This document shows positions 49,012 through 62,376 of a stretch of DNA of 64,000 nt, piece by piece (position 1 is the first letter of the stretch; each line of letters begins with the position of its first letter). Made by a program: the position numbers and the translations under genes. Origin of the DNA: Levilactobacillus namurensis (GTDB lineage Bacteria; Bacillota; Bacilli; Lactobacillales; Lactobacillaceae); NCBI RefSeq assembly GCF_032197885.1, contig NZ_CP134159.1:2232001-2296000 (forward strand), read 5' to 3'. Below the pieces are notes generated by a model, which was given only the letters and a program-made list of their open reading frames with translations, was not told the DNA's origin and searched no databases.

Positions 49012-49915
49012 TCAACTGGCCATCGAAGTCCGCCGCGGTAACGCCTGCAGAAGTGCCGTTGCCAGAATGCACAGGCCTCCCAGAATCTCAAAATGGGTCA
49101 CCGGCGTCCCCAGAAACGTCACGGTCAAGAGGGTCGCCGTGAGGGGTTCGAAGGCGCTGAACATCCCCGTGGTTGCCGGATCAAGGCTCTTGAGGCTCTT
49201 CAGGTAGAGAAGGTACGCCAGCATGGTTCCCGCAATCACGATGAAGGCGACCCCACCCACGACCACGCCATTGAGGTGCGGCAAGCGGGTGGTCACCATT
49301 GTCGGCCCAAACGGCAGGCTGCCCACCAACATGGCCCAGCCCACGACTAGCCGGGCGTCAAATTGCGCGAGGAGGTGCCGAGGCAACAAGGTGTAAGCGG
49401 CCGAACTCGCCCCCGCGATCAGTCCCCAAAATAGCGCTAGTGGGGCTAACGCTAACTTGGTCAGCTGTCCGTTGGTCACTAACAGGTAGGTGCCGAATAA
49501 CGCGATACCAATCGACAACACGTCGATGCGTCGGGGCCACTGCCGGTGTGCCGCTGCCAAGTAAAGGATAATCAGCAACGGACTGAGAAATTGTAAGACC
49601 GTGGCGGTCGGCGCGTTCCCGTAGTAGATGGCTAGAAAGTAGGTCAGCTGGGATGGGACCATCCCTAAAAAAGCTAAACAAAAACAATTGTCCGACCAGC
49701 TTGGGCTGACGCCAAATCGCCCATACAGTGTGCCCTTTGCCTAAAGCGTACCAGACCAACAATAACAGTCCCGCCCAGAACAAGCGGACCCCGGTCAGCC
49801 ACCCAGACGGAACCTGGTCTTGATCCAGGAGGGCTTGGGCCACCGTCCCGGACGCGCCCCACAACGTGCATCCCGTGATGACCTCCGTCAGTCCCACCCG
49901 ACGATTCTTTAACAT
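49012..49915 (-). pseudogene. EamA transporter copy 2, frameshifted
   Basis: Second copy of the transporter at 44703-45605. The two align over the whole length, from MLKNRRVGLTEV to the C-terminus, but this copy has 904 nt where the first has 903. The extra base is in an A run at 49667-49672 (six A; five in copy 1 at 45358-45362). The frame breaks at about codon 83, in FSF-FRDGP against FSF-LGMVP. All else reads open in two frames, so the break is recent, a sequencing error, or a site of slippage. Confidence 0.85.
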
Positions 49916-49984
49916 TCGGCTGGCTCCCCTTCTCTGCGTGACTCGCCAAATCACAATCCATTCACCCGCACAACGCGAGACCAA

Positions 49985-50032
49985 GCCACTGATTGGGTTT
50001 GAACCCCCAGCGCCTTCTCTGTCGTACTGAGT
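49985..50032 (-). pseudogene. Decayed tRNA-Thr copy
   Basis: Aligns to the tRNA at 45677-45748: AAGCC, ATTGG-TTTGAACC and the flanking ATGGTTC/CTGGTTCC sequence are shared. The anticodon arm and the 5' acceptor strand are partly deleted, so it cannot fold. It lies in the same place relative to EamA copy 2 as the real tRNA to copy 1. Confidence 0.7.
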
Positions 50033-50246
50033 CATCTGGTTCCATTATCACCAACTGCACCTGACCTGACAATTAATGAGATGAGCAAAGTTTTGAAATT
50101 ATCATAACTAGCACGGTTCGCCGCCACACTGGTCCGTTGACCCAATCGCTTTTCCCAATGAATCTTAAAAATATGACCCATGTGCGATTTTCAGCAACGG
50201 TTTTACGGAACTAGTTAGCACAACGTCGGTTAGGAGGAAACTTACT

Positions 50247-50696
50247 TTGGCCTCAACACCCCGCATTCAGGTCTACATGGCCAGTCACACCACCTTTAAA
50301 AAGCGACGGTGGGGGTACCGGTTGACCCTCCCTGACCGGACGATTCGGCGAACCGGCGCAACGCCTTACGCCTACACGGGTCCCGCGATGGGAATCGTGG
50401 TCCTAATCAAGGCCCTGCGCCATCTTCGCCGCCTACGCTTAACGCACTTTCCCTTAACGTTGACCACCAATATCAAAACCGTGGAATTGGTCCTCACCCA
50501 CCAGCGTCTAGCGGACTGGGCCGCCCACGACTGGCCACCAACCATTGAATTAGGCGACCTGTGGCAACTGGCGGATGCCGAACTCCGCCACTTTCCGGCC
50601 TGTACGATTCACTGGGCCCCGGACCGTTACCGACGGGTGGACTGGTTGATCAGACCGACCCGCCCCCGCCGTTCTCAGCACCATCGCCGGCAATGA
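50247..50696 (+). CDS. Hypothetical protein, possible inactive RNase H-like fold
   Basis: 149 residues, basic, not recognised with confidence. The start is TTG at 50247 with GGAGG 11 nt upstream. The order of segments (strand-rich start with RWGYRLTLPDR, a long helix GIVVLIKALRHLRR, then LTLTTNIKTVELVL) resembles RNase HI, but the catalytic DGS, E and TDS positions read YMAS, M and TTN. A pure chance likeness is possible. It lies between the decayed tRNA and the rRNA operon terminator. Confidence 0.6.
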   Translation: MASTPRIQVYMASHTTFKKRRWGYRLTLPDRTIRRTGATPYAYTGPAMGIVVLIKALRHLRRLRLTHFPLTLTTNIKTVELVLTHQRLADWAAHDWPPTIELGDLWQLADAELRHFPACTIHWAPDRYRRVDWLIRPTRPRRSQHHRRQ

Positions 50697-50769
50697 CTCC
50701 CCTGTGTAGCTCACCAGCTGGGCCACCTCTATCGTTTGAGTGTACAAGCAGTCAATAATAATTTTGGGC

Positions 50770-50797
50770 AAAAAAAAGAACCCAATCACTGGGTTCT
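50770..50797 (-). terminator. rRNA operon terminator
   Basis: AGAACCCA (50777-50784) pairs with TGGGTTCT (50790-50797); on minus a run of seven T follows. Confidence 0.9.
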
Positions 50798-50804
50798 TCA
50801 CGTC

Positions 50805-50921
50805 GCGTGGCAACGTCCTATCCTTGCAGGGGGCGATCCCCCAACTACTTTTGGCGTGCTGAAGCTTAACTTCTGTGTTCGGCATGGGAACAGGTGTATC
50901 CTTCAGGCTATCGCCACCACA
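50805..50921 (-). rRNA. rrf: 5S ribosomal RNA
   Basis: 117 nt on minus, from TGTGGTGGCGATAGC to TTGCCACGC. Terminal stem and the loop CCGAACAC are intact. Third gene of the operon, 63 bp after 23S. Confidence 0.93.
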
Positions 50922-50984
50922 CTATAAGAGAACTTATTCTCTCAAAACTAGCTACTACCAATTATCTTCTTGAGAACACCATTA

Positions 50985-55683
<4,699 letters not shown>

Positions 55684-55863
55684 AGATGATAAGCTCGAAT
55701 AGCTCATCGATTGTTGTTACATTTTTAAAGCGAATTGACTTCGCAAATATTGCTTTGGGTTTGAATCTAAAATTCAAACCGCCCTACACATATTTGGTTT
55801 GTCGAAACAATGTTCAGTTTTCAAAGGTCTACCAAGTTGTTAACTCTCGTCAACAGCTTAATC

Positions 55864-55892
55864 ATCATAACATCTTATAGTTATGATGTCAA
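55864..55892 (-). promoter_or_regulatory. rRNA promoter, proximal
   Basis: TTGACA and TATGAT spaced by 17 bp on minus. Confidence 0.75.
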
Positions 55893-55954
55893 CAAGAAGT
55901 TTGATTTAACAACGTTTCTCGTTGAGTCGTCATCGCCAAGCGACAACTTAATTA

Positions 55955-55983
55955 ATATAACATTTCGTTATCATCTCTGTCAA
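55955..55983 (-). promoter_or_regulatory. rRNA promoter, middle
   Basis: TTGACA and TTATAT (17 bp) or TATATT (18 bp) on minus. Confidence 0.7.
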
Positions 55984-56042
55984 CAACTAATTTCAATCTT
56001 TCAAATTGGTCTAGTTGGTGATTTGCGATGACAACGTATATA

Positions 56043-56071
56043 ACTATACCAACCCAGACTGATGACGTCAA
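56043..56071 (-). promoter_or_regulatory. rRNA promoter, distal
   Basis: TTGACG and TATAGT spaced by 17 bp on minus. Confidence 0.65.
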
Positions 56072-56115
56072 CTAAAACTTCAAAAAAGTTTCAAGACTCC
56101 CTCAATCCACACTAC

Positions 56116-56832
56116 CTAAGACGTTAACTGCGTAAAATCCAACGGGTCTCCCGCTAACCGCAACAACTCCAGCTTACCATAATAGTAGCCTTGTCGCAGT
56201 GGAATCCCAAACCGGTCACTCAACGCGGCCCCGTCCGCCGTTTCGATGCCTTCCAAGATTGAGCGCTGATCGTACTCGCGGCTGATGGCGTGCCAGACCC
56301 GCAGCTTCTCTTGAATCTGGGGATCTTGGATACCCACCCGAAAGTTCTGGAGCGCAAACTTCATCTCCGACGCTAACGGCAGGAAGTCTCGAATGCTCTG
56401 GTAATCATTATTCCCCGTTCCCACGTCATCCAAGGACACCTGCATCCCGTGTTCCACGAACCGTCGCAACTGCGGGATCACCGCAGTATCCGCAAAGGTC
56501 TTGGCGCTCGTCTCTTCCGTCAGCTCCACAGTCAGCTTAGCCGGATACAGTTGCTTTTGACTCTGCAGGATGGCCTGAACCATCTGCGTATCCATCAACT
56601 GTTCACGATTGACGTTCACGGAAACGTATTGGACCTTCAAGCCTAAAATCTTGGTGGTTGCCACCAGTAACCGCGACATCACCGCTAAATCAACTTGCAA
56701 AAAGGAAGCCGGCACACGCCATCCCGCTTCAGTCCACTGCTTCAAGAGCAATTCATAGCCAAAAATGGACTGCGTTCGGACATCAATCTGTGGTTGCACA
56801 AAGTAACGATAAATTTTTTCCAAAATCCCCAT
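56116..56832 (-). CDS. EAL-domain protein
   Basis: 238-residue stand-alone EAL domain, the fold of cyclic-di-GMP phosphodiesterases. The EAL motif reads YELLLK. Other active-site residues are in place: Asn in VNVNRE, Glu in TVELTEE, DDVGTG, Lys in SEMKFA, Glu in EGIET and RQGYYYGK. It may be active, but KID is not kept. ATG at 56832 after AAAGGTG. No GGDEF gene is in the window; lactobacilli often lack cyclic-di-GMP, so another ligand or a scaffold role is possible. Confidence 0.83.
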   Translation of the reverse strand: MGILEKIYRYFVQPQIDVRTQSIFGYELLLKQWTEAGWRVPASFLQVDLAVMSRLLVATTKILGLKVQYVSVNVNREQLMDTQMVQAILQSQKQLYPAKLTVELTEETSAKTFADTAVIPQLRRFVEHGMQVSLDDVGTGNNDYQSIRDFLPLASEMKFALQNFRVGIQDPQIQEKLRVWHAISREYDQRSILEGIETADGAALSDRFGIPLRQGYYYGKLELLRLAGDPLDFTQLTS

Positions 56833-56843
56833 CACCTTTTATC

Positions 56844-56859
56844 GGGTTATCTATAACCC
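56844..56859. promoter_or_regulatory. Palindrome between the EAL gene and nox
   Basis: GGGTTAT-CT-ATAACCC, a perfect 7-bp inverted repeat, 12 bp before the EAL start and just upstream of the nox promoter. An operator is plausible. Confidence 0.4.
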
Positions 56860-56862
56860 CAT

Positions 56863-56890
56863 TTTACATCTTATTAAAAAGAAGTATACT
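56863..56890 (+). promoter_or_regulatory. Promoter of nox
   Basis: TTTACA (56863-56868) and TATACT (56885-56890), spacer 16 bp. Confidence 0.55.
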
Positions 56891-56956
56891 CTAATTGAAG
56901 GATTAATTTAAATCGTAAATGTTTTAACCATTATTAAGAAAGCCTAGGTGAACTAT

Positions 56957-58315
56957 TTGAAGATTATCATTGTCGGCTGTACCCATGCGGGGATCGCCGC
57001 CATTAAACAGTGCTTAAAATATACCCCTGATGCGGAGATCACCGTCTATGAACGCCATGCGGATATTTCCTATCTTTCTTGTGGGACTTATCTGCACTTA
57101 GGTGGGACCGTTAAAAACCTCGACGCCGTCTTCTACGCCGATCCAGCCGACTTCACCCAGCAAGGTGTGCACATGAACCTACAAACGGACGTCATCAAAA
57201 TCGACGCCCAGCAACATACCCTACTGGTTCAAGATCTCCAAACCAAACAATTCAGTCACGACCACTACGACAAGCTGATCATGGCTACGGGGTCCGCCAC
57301 CAAGATTCCCGTCATCACGGGCATCGAGAACCCCAAAGTCATGCTCTGCAAGACCTGTGACCAAGCGCATCACCTGTACGCCGCCGCTCAGACCCACCAC
57401 CGAATCGGCATCTTAGGCGGCGGGTACACCGGCGTGGAACTCGCCGAAGGCTACATCCGCTCCGGCCACGACGTCACCCTCTTTCAGCGTAACGACCAAC
57501 TCCTCAACACCTACATGGACCCCGTCATGGCTCAGAAAGTCCAACGCCTGCTCCAAGCCAAGGGTGTCCAAGTCGTCACCGGCGCCGACGTCACGCGCTT
57601 CGATGAGACCGCCACGGGATTGACCGTCACCACGACCCAAGCCACCTACGAAGTGGACATGGTCGCCGTCTGCCCCGGGATTCTCCCCCAGTCAGGCCTC
57701 TTGAAGGGCCAAGTCCGGCTCAGCAAGAACGGCGCCATCATCACCAACGCTTATATGGAAACTTCCGACCCCGACATCCTCGCGGCCGGCGACGTTACGG
57801 AAGTCCGGTACAACCCGACGCTCCACACCACCTACATTCCGCTAGCCTCCCACGCGATTCGCCAAGGCGCCCTAGCCGGCATGAACGTGGCTCAGCACCG
57901 GCTCAAATCCATTGGGACTCAAGCCACGACCGGGATGTTGCTGTTCAACCAAACTGTAGCCTGCACCGGTCTGACCTTAGCGGCGGCTCAGGCCGCGGGC
58001 TACAACGCACGTACGGCATTCTACCAAGGCAACTACCGTCCCGACTTCATGCCGACCACGGCCCCCGTGACCATCGAACTGGTCTACGACCGCACCAGCC
58101 GGCGAATCTTGGGCGCGCAACTCATGAGTGCCCACGAAGTCGCCCAATCGGCCAACACGGTCTCGGTCCTGATTCAAAACAACAACACCATCGACCAGAT
58201 GGCCTTCGTGGATATGCTCTTCTCCCCGAACTTCGACGAACCCTTTAACTACCTGAACCTGGTCGCCCAACTCGCGGTCGACCAAGAGGATGGATTCGCC
58301 AGTCGACAAGCTTAA
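56957..58315 (+). CDS. nox: NADH oxidase (water-forming type)
   Basis: FAD enzyme of 452 residues that oxidises NADH with O2, probably to water. FAD-binding VGCTHAGIAA is at the start and the redox Cys (sulfenic acid) in SYLSCGTYLHLGG. NAD-binding GILGGGYTGVELAEG and the FAD block DILAAGDV follow. I prefer the TTG at 56957, as the family begins MKIxxVGCTHAG and AGGTGA precedes it; GTG at 56948 is the alternative. It regenerates NAD+ and removes oxygen. Confidence 0.9.
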   Translation: MKIIIVGCTHAGIAAIKQCLKYTPDAEITVYERHADISYLSCGTYLHLGGTVKNLDAVFYADPADFTQQGVHMNLQTDVIKIDAQQHTLLVQDLQTKQFSHDHYDKLIMATGSATKIPVITGIENPKVMLCKTCDQAHHLYAAAQTHHRIGILGGGYTGVELAEGYIRSGHDVTLFQRNDQLLNTYMDPVMAQKVQRLLQAKGVQVVTGADVTRFDETATGLTVTTTQATYEVDMVAVCPGILPQSGLLKGQVRLSKNGAIITNAYMETSDPDILAAGDVTEVRYNPTLHTTYIPLASHAIRQGALAGMNVAQHRLKSIGTQATTGMLLFNQTVACTGLTLAAAQAAGYNARTAFYQGNYRPDFMPTTAPVTIELVYDRTSRRILGAQLMSAHEVAQSANTVSVLIQNNNTIDQMAFVDMLFSPNFDEPFNYLNLVAQLAVDQEDGFASRQA

Positions 58316-58336
58316 CGACTTTTAAACACCCCAATC

Positions 58337-58376
58337 AGGACGCCTACACCGGTCAACCGGTCGCGGCGTCCTTTTT
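58337..58376 (+). terminator. Terminator of nox
   Basis: AGGACGCC (58337-58344) pairs with GGCGTCCT (58365-58372), with inner ACCGGT/ACCGGT pairing, then TTTTT. Confidence 0.88.
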
Positions 58377-58403
58377 GCTTGCCCGCCTTTTTGCTAGCTA
58401 ACC

Positions 58404-58442
58404 AAAAAAGCTCTGTAAAGCCGTCTTGGTTTTACAGAGCTC
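58404..58442 (-). terminator. Terminator of tyrS, repeated at 62345
   Basis: GCTCTGTAAA (58410-58419) pairs with TTTACAGAGC (58431-58440); on minus a T run follows. A near copy with the same flank (CATCTTAxTCTGTCT) lies at 62345-62395. Confidence 0.85.
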
Positions 58443-58462
58443 ATCTTAATCTGTCTTAATCC

Positions 58463-59722
58463 TTAATCGCTGACCCGGGCTAAGAAGTACCGCTTCTTCC
58501 CCCGCCGAACGATCACGAACTTCCCATCGAACGCTGCTGATGGGTCGATCTCGGCGTCAGTATCCGTGACCTTTTCACCGTTGATCCGGATGGCCCCGTT
58601 AGTGACGTCTTCCCGAGCTTGCCGCCGGGATGATTCAATCTTAGTCGTGTCCACTAACCATTCGACGATGCCCTGCTTAGCAGAGGTAACCGTCACGGAT
58701 GGCATGTTCTTGAACCCTTGTTCAATTTCGCTAGCCGTCAGTTCCGCGACATCCCCGGAGAACAGCGCCTTGGTAATGTGTTGCGCTTCGACCACGGCGT
58801 CCTTTCCGTGAACGAATTCCGTAACTTCTTCAGCCAACCGTTTCTGCGCTTCCCGCTTTTCAGGGTGCGTCGCCACGGCTTCGGCTAACCGGTCGATTTC
58901 AGCTTGATCCAAGAAAGTGAAGTACTTCAAGAACTTCACCACGTCCCGGTCATCCGTGTTAATCCAGAATTGGTAGAAGTCGTAAGGCGAGGTCTTTTCC
59001 GGATTCAACCAGACGTTGCCGCCTTCGGACTTACCGAACTTGGTCCCATCCGCCTTCAACAGCAACGGAATCGTCAGCCCATAGACCTTCGCATCGGCGC
59101 CTTCTTGCCGGTGAATCAGGTCGATACCGGACGTGATGTTGCCCCATTGGTCGGCCCCACCAATCTGGAGTTGGACGTCTTCATGTTGGTAGAGGTGCAA
59201 GAAATCAATGGATTGCAGAATCTGGTAGGTGAATTCCGTGTAGGAAATTCCCACTTCCAGCCGTGACGCCACGATTTCCTTGTTCAACATAGTGTTAACG
59301 TTGAACAACTTCCCGTAGTCCCGTAAGAAATCCAGTAAGGACAGCTTGGACAACCAATCGTAGTTGTTCACAATCTTAAAGCTACCATCCTGACCAAAGA
59401 GGTGTTCCATCTGCTTAGTCAGGCATTCCTGGTTATGCCGGACTTGGTCCATGGTCTGCAGGACCCGTTCGGACTTCTTACCAGAAGGGTCCCCAATCGA
59501 CCCCGTGGCCCCACCGATCACAATGTATGGCCGGTGTCCCGCCAACTGGAACCGCTTGAGGATCATGAAGGGAATCAGATGTCCGATGTGCATCGAGTCC
59601 CCCGTGGGGTCGATGCCGGCATACAGTCCCACCTTTTTTTCGTTGACCAATTCGGCCAATCCGGCTTCATCCGTCTGCTGGTTAACCGCCCCGCGCCACT
59701 TTAGTTCATCAATAATTGACAT
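58463..59722 (-). CDS. tyrS: Tyrosyl-tRNA synthetase
   Basis: 419-residue class I synthetase charging tRNA-Tyr. The HIGH motif is at 45-48 in DSMHIGHL and the KMSKS equivalent KFGKS at 228-232. A C-terminal S4 RNA-binding domain (about 355-415) is complete. AGGAGG precedes the ATG. Expression is set by the T-box leader upstream. Confidence 0.96.
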   Translation of the reverse strand: MSIIDELKWRGAVNQQTDEAGLAELVNEKKVGLYAGIDPTGDSMHIGHLIPFMILKRFQLAGHRPYIVIGGATGSIGDPSGKKSERVLQTMDQVRHNQECLTKQMEHLFGQDGSFKIVNNYDWLSKLSLLDFLRDYGKLFNVNTMLNKEIVASRLEVGISYTEFTYQILQSIDFLHLYQHEDVQLQIGGADQWGNITSGIDLIHRQEGADAKVYGLTIPLLLKADGTKFGKSEGGNVWLNPEKTSPYDFYQFWINTDDRDVVKFLKYFTFLDQAEIDRLAEAVATHPEKREAQKRLAEEVTEFVHGKDAVVEAQHITKALFSGDVAELTASEIEQGFKNMPSVTVTSAKQGIVEWLVDTTKIESSRRQAREDVTNGAIRINGEKVTDTDAEIDPSAAFDGKFVIVRRGKKRYFLARVSD

Positions 59723-59729
59723 TTGCTAA

Positions 59730-59979
59730 TCCTCCTATTTATCACAACAAAAAAGTCCCCAACGGTCCAAAGACCATCAGGGACGAATTAAACAATCCGC
59801 GTTACCACCCAAGTTGCTGCCCTGATCAGGCAACCGCTCGTCATCGTTAACGGAATGACCCGCTGGACGATACCAGCCGCTCCACAGCGTAATTCATGCT
59901 ACCGGACGTTCTAACTCACAGCACCGTTAGATCTCTGGACCGACGCCGGGCACACTACTCAACTGCTTCTTCGCTTATG
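59730..59979 (-). ncRNA. T-box leader of tyrS
   Basis: About 250 nt. The conserved T-box GGGTGGTAACGCGG lies at 59797-59810 (minus) and is followed by the terminator hairpin GTCCC...GGGAC (59755-59784) with a T run. A UAC triplet (59889-59891) in a bulge-prone context is the probable Tyr specifier. Uncharged tRNA-Tyr would favour the antiterminator. Exact specifier needs a fold. Confidence 0.9.
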
Positions 59980-59985
59980 ACTCTG

Positions 59986-60014
59986 ATATTACCGGCAGAA
60001 TCGCGAAAAGTCAA
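59986..60014 (-). promoter_or_regulatory. Promoter of tyrS
   Basis: TTGACT and TAATAT are spaced by 17 bp on minus; the predicted start is the T-box 5' end. Confidence 0.7.
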
Positions 60015-60021
60015 TGCCTGG

Positions 60022-61404
60022 TTAGAATAAGTCGGCGACCGTCCCCCAGATAATCTGCAGGTTCAGGATCGTTAAGACAATCGAACTGGTCCACGCGAGT
60101 ACCGTGACCCACGGCTTATTCGCATAATCCCCCATGATCTTCTTCGACGACGTGAAAATCGTCAGCGGAATCATCGAGAACGGCAACGCGATCGACAGGA
60201 ACACCTGGGAATTGACCAACAAGCGGTCCAGGGCCTGTTCACTTCCCCCGTAAATCAGGGTACAGATGATCACTGGCGCTACCGAGAGTAGCCGCGTGAC
60301 CAACCGTCGGACCCACATTGGAATCTTCAGGTTGATGAACCCTTCCATAATCACCTGTCCCGTCAAGGTTCCCGTAATCGTGGAGTTCTGTCCGGAGGCT
60401 AGGAGGGCCGTCGCAAAGAGCGTCGAGAGAAACGGTGACGCCACCGCACCAGCCAAATGGTTATCCTGCAAGGCGTTATACAGTTGACTGAAGGTTCCCA
60501 ATTGGTCAGCGTCCTTTCCGAAGAACAGCGCCGCACCCAAGAGTAACAGCAAGCAGTTGATCACGAAAGCCCCTACTAACTGGATATTGGAATCCCAAGT
60601 CGTAAACTTCACGGCCCGGCGCATTTCCGCCGGATCGTTCCGGTCGAACTTCCGGGTCTGAGCAATCGACGAATGTAAGTACAGGTTGTGGGGCATGACC
60701 GTCGCCCCCACGATTCCCAGGGCCATGGTCAGTTGCCCCGGATGGACGATCTGCGGCTGGGGGATAAAGTTCGCCATAGCCTGACCCATGTTAGGTTGGG
60801 CAATCACCACTTCGTAGGCGAAGACCACCAGAATCACCGTAATCAAGCAGACCACGATGGCTTCGATCTTCCGAAATCCTAATTTTGTCAACAATAATAG
60901 AAGTAAAACGTCAAAAACGGTCAGCGCGACCCCGATAATCAGCGGAATCCCAAAAAGTAATTGAAGGGCAATCGCGCCCCCAATCACCTCAGCAATGTCC
61001 GTGGCCATGATGGCGAGCTCCGTCATCACCCACAGAACAAACCCCACTTTCTTGGTGGTATGCGCCCGCGTTGCCTGGGCCAGATCCATCTGCGTCACAA
61101 TGCCCAGTTTAGCCGCCATGTATTGGAGCAACATCGCAATCAAACTGGAAATCAAGATCACCGACATCAACAGGTACCCGTACTTCGCACCCCCGCCGAT
61201 CGACGTGACCCAGTTCCCCGGGTCCATATACCCCACGGCTACCAAGGCCCCCGGCCCCGAAAAGGCAATCAAGTTCTTGAAGAACCCCTTTTCTTTAGGG
61301 ATGGCTACCGTCCCGTTAATTTCTTCTAATGACGGGCCGTTCGCGTAACCGGTATCCGCTGCGGCTTGACCCGGTCGTTCTTTCGTTGAAACGTTGTCTG
61401 TCAT
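60022..61404 (-). CDS. mntH: Nramp-type Mn2+ transporter MntH
   Basis: 460-residue proton-coupled divalent metal importer with 11 helices. Helix 1 has DPGN (61-64) and helix 6 MPHN (237-240), the metal-binding motifs. The Met of MPHN favours Mn2+ or Fe2+. AGGGGAG precedes the ATG. Mn2+ serves as antioxidant in many lactobacilli. Its stop lies just before the tyrS promoter. Confidence 0.95.
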   Translation of the reverse strand: MTDNVSTKERPGQAAADTGYANGPSLEEINGTVAIPKEKGFFKNLIAFSGPGALVAVGYMDPGNWVTSIGGGAKYGYLLMSVILISSLIAMLLQYMAAKLGIVTQMDLAQATRAHTTKKVGFVLWVMTELAIMATDIAEVIGGAIALQLLFGIPLIIGVALTVFDVLLLLLLTKLGFRKIEAIVVCLITVILVVFAYEVVIAQPNMGQAMANFIPQPQIVHPGQLTMALGIVGATVMPHNLYLHSSIAQTRKFDRNDPAEMRRAVKFTTWDSNIQLVGAFVINCLLLLLGAALFFGKDADQLGTFSQLYNALQDNHLAGAVASPFLSTLFATALLASGQNSTITGTLTGQVIMEGFINLKIPMWVRRLVTRLLSVAPVIICTLIYGGSEQALDRLLVNSQVFLSIALPFSMIPLTIFTSSKKIMGDYANKPWVTVLAWTSSIVLTILNLQIIWGTVADLF

Positions 61405-61439
61405 TTTGATTCACACTCCCCTATCTTTTGTGTCCCATC

Positions 61440-61467
61440 ATTATACCGGACCACTGGGGGCTGTAAA
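61440..61467 (-). promoter_or_regulatory. Promoter of mntH
   Basis: TTTACA (61467 to 61462) and TATAAT (61445 to 61440), 16 bp apart on minus. Confidence 0.6.
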
Positions 61468-61694
61468 GCAATTTTTCACCACCCCTAACTTTATTTTCGA
61501 TTCATCTATTAAATTAATTGGCCATCAAATACGCAACGTTGGTGGCAACTCGGCATTTCCCAGACCGAACCGTCCCGTGCTAGGGTGCGTCTGGGAAATC
61601 AAAATCAACGGCAAAATCACCACCTTTTTGAAACAGCCCCCGTCTACTGGTTGCCTTGGGCCGTACGTGTCAGCAAGGCAGATTGTAGCAATCA

Positions 61695-61852
61695 TCCGCC
61701 TTACCGGTTGGGCCTGAAGAGGCTGGAGCGTGATGAGCACAACGTAAGCCCTGAAAACCCCAGGTCTTCAAGCTCGGCCTTTGGGTAATCCGGGAAAGAA
61801 CCCCGAATAACCCAAACGACACCACTGAGCCTCTTCAGGCCCAACCTCACGG
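61695..61852 (+). repeat. Copy A of the structured repeat
   Basis: A 19-bp perfect inverted repeat (61706-61724 with 61828-61846) closes a region that holds an inner hairpin TTTGGGT/ACCCAAA with CGGG/CCCG. GCCTTACCGG leads in at 61698. It would fold as a long branched RNA or DNA hairpin. Confidence 0.65.
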
Positions 61853-61986
61853 CTAAATTGAGCGTATCAAAAATGGTGTTTCCTAGCGCTTGAAATTGAA
61901 AATACCAACGTGTGGAATGATTAGAACCAAATGATCAGGTGTAAATCTTATTAGACCTTGAGTCCGTGGTAAGAATCACCATCTAT

Positions 61987-62051
61987 TCAGTTGGCTTGCA
62001 CCATAGCTACAAACAGTTAATGAGCTTATTCATACCAGCCACCGCTACAGT
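61987..62051 (-). pseudogene. Possible transposase C-terminal relic
   Basis: Minus-strand translation gives TVAVAGMNKLIN and, one base later, FVAMVQAN and stop, resembling the C-terminus of IS110-type transposases. No upstream part is left. Very short, so uncertain. Confidence 0.25.
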
Positions 62052-62103
62052 CCGTTGCCAAACCATGTTCTGCTATGATTACACGACTGTAAGCCGAGAG
62101 GAC

Positions 62104-62260
62104 GGCCAGACCAGGCTCAGCCGTGAAATTTTCCTTGGTGAGTGTTCCTTAGATTGCCTAGGAAAAGGCCCAACTTCGAGACCGCTTTGTGGCTCGAAGT
62201 GGTGCCCACGGCGTTCCAGCCTTGTCTGGCTGTCCGGTAAGGCGGATGACCATCACAGCG
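62104..62260 (-). repeat. Copy B of the structured repeat, inverted
   Basis: GGCCAGACCAGGCTCAGCCGTG (62104-62125) pairs imperfectly with 62207-62231; inside is an 8-bp hairpin ACTTCGAG/CTCGAAGT (62173-62200). CCGGTAAGGC (62234-62243) is the inverse of the copy A lead sequence. Confidence 0.6.
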
Positions 62261-62344
62261 GTAATTAATTTATCATCACAGACTCGAAGTCCAGAGGGGG
62301 ATGTCCAATTTTCAGCGCCACATAGGCCACGGCCATTCAAAAGA

Positions 62345-62376
62345 GCTCTGTAAAACCAGCTTGGTTTTTACAGAGC
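62345..62376 (-). terminator. Terminator of the MarR-like gene
   Basis: GCTCTGTAAAACCA pairs with TGGTTTTTACAGAGC (one bulge). Nearly the same sequence ends tyrS at 58404. Confidence 0.7.

Larger units (their letters stand above)
55684..56115 (-). promoter_or_regulatory. Upstream region of the rRNA operon
   Basis: 432 bp without a gene. Three sigma-A promoters on minus are seen: TTGACG-17-TATAGT (56071 to 56043), TTGACA-17-TTATAT (55983 to 55955) and TTGACA-17-TATGAT (55892 to 55864). A boxA-like CTTTGAAAACTGAAC leader follows near 55808-55830. Confidence 0.7.

Noticed and set aside
61394..62340. Short open frames in the gene-free kilobase
   Set aside because: They run through the hairpins of repeats A and B and show no protein pattern.
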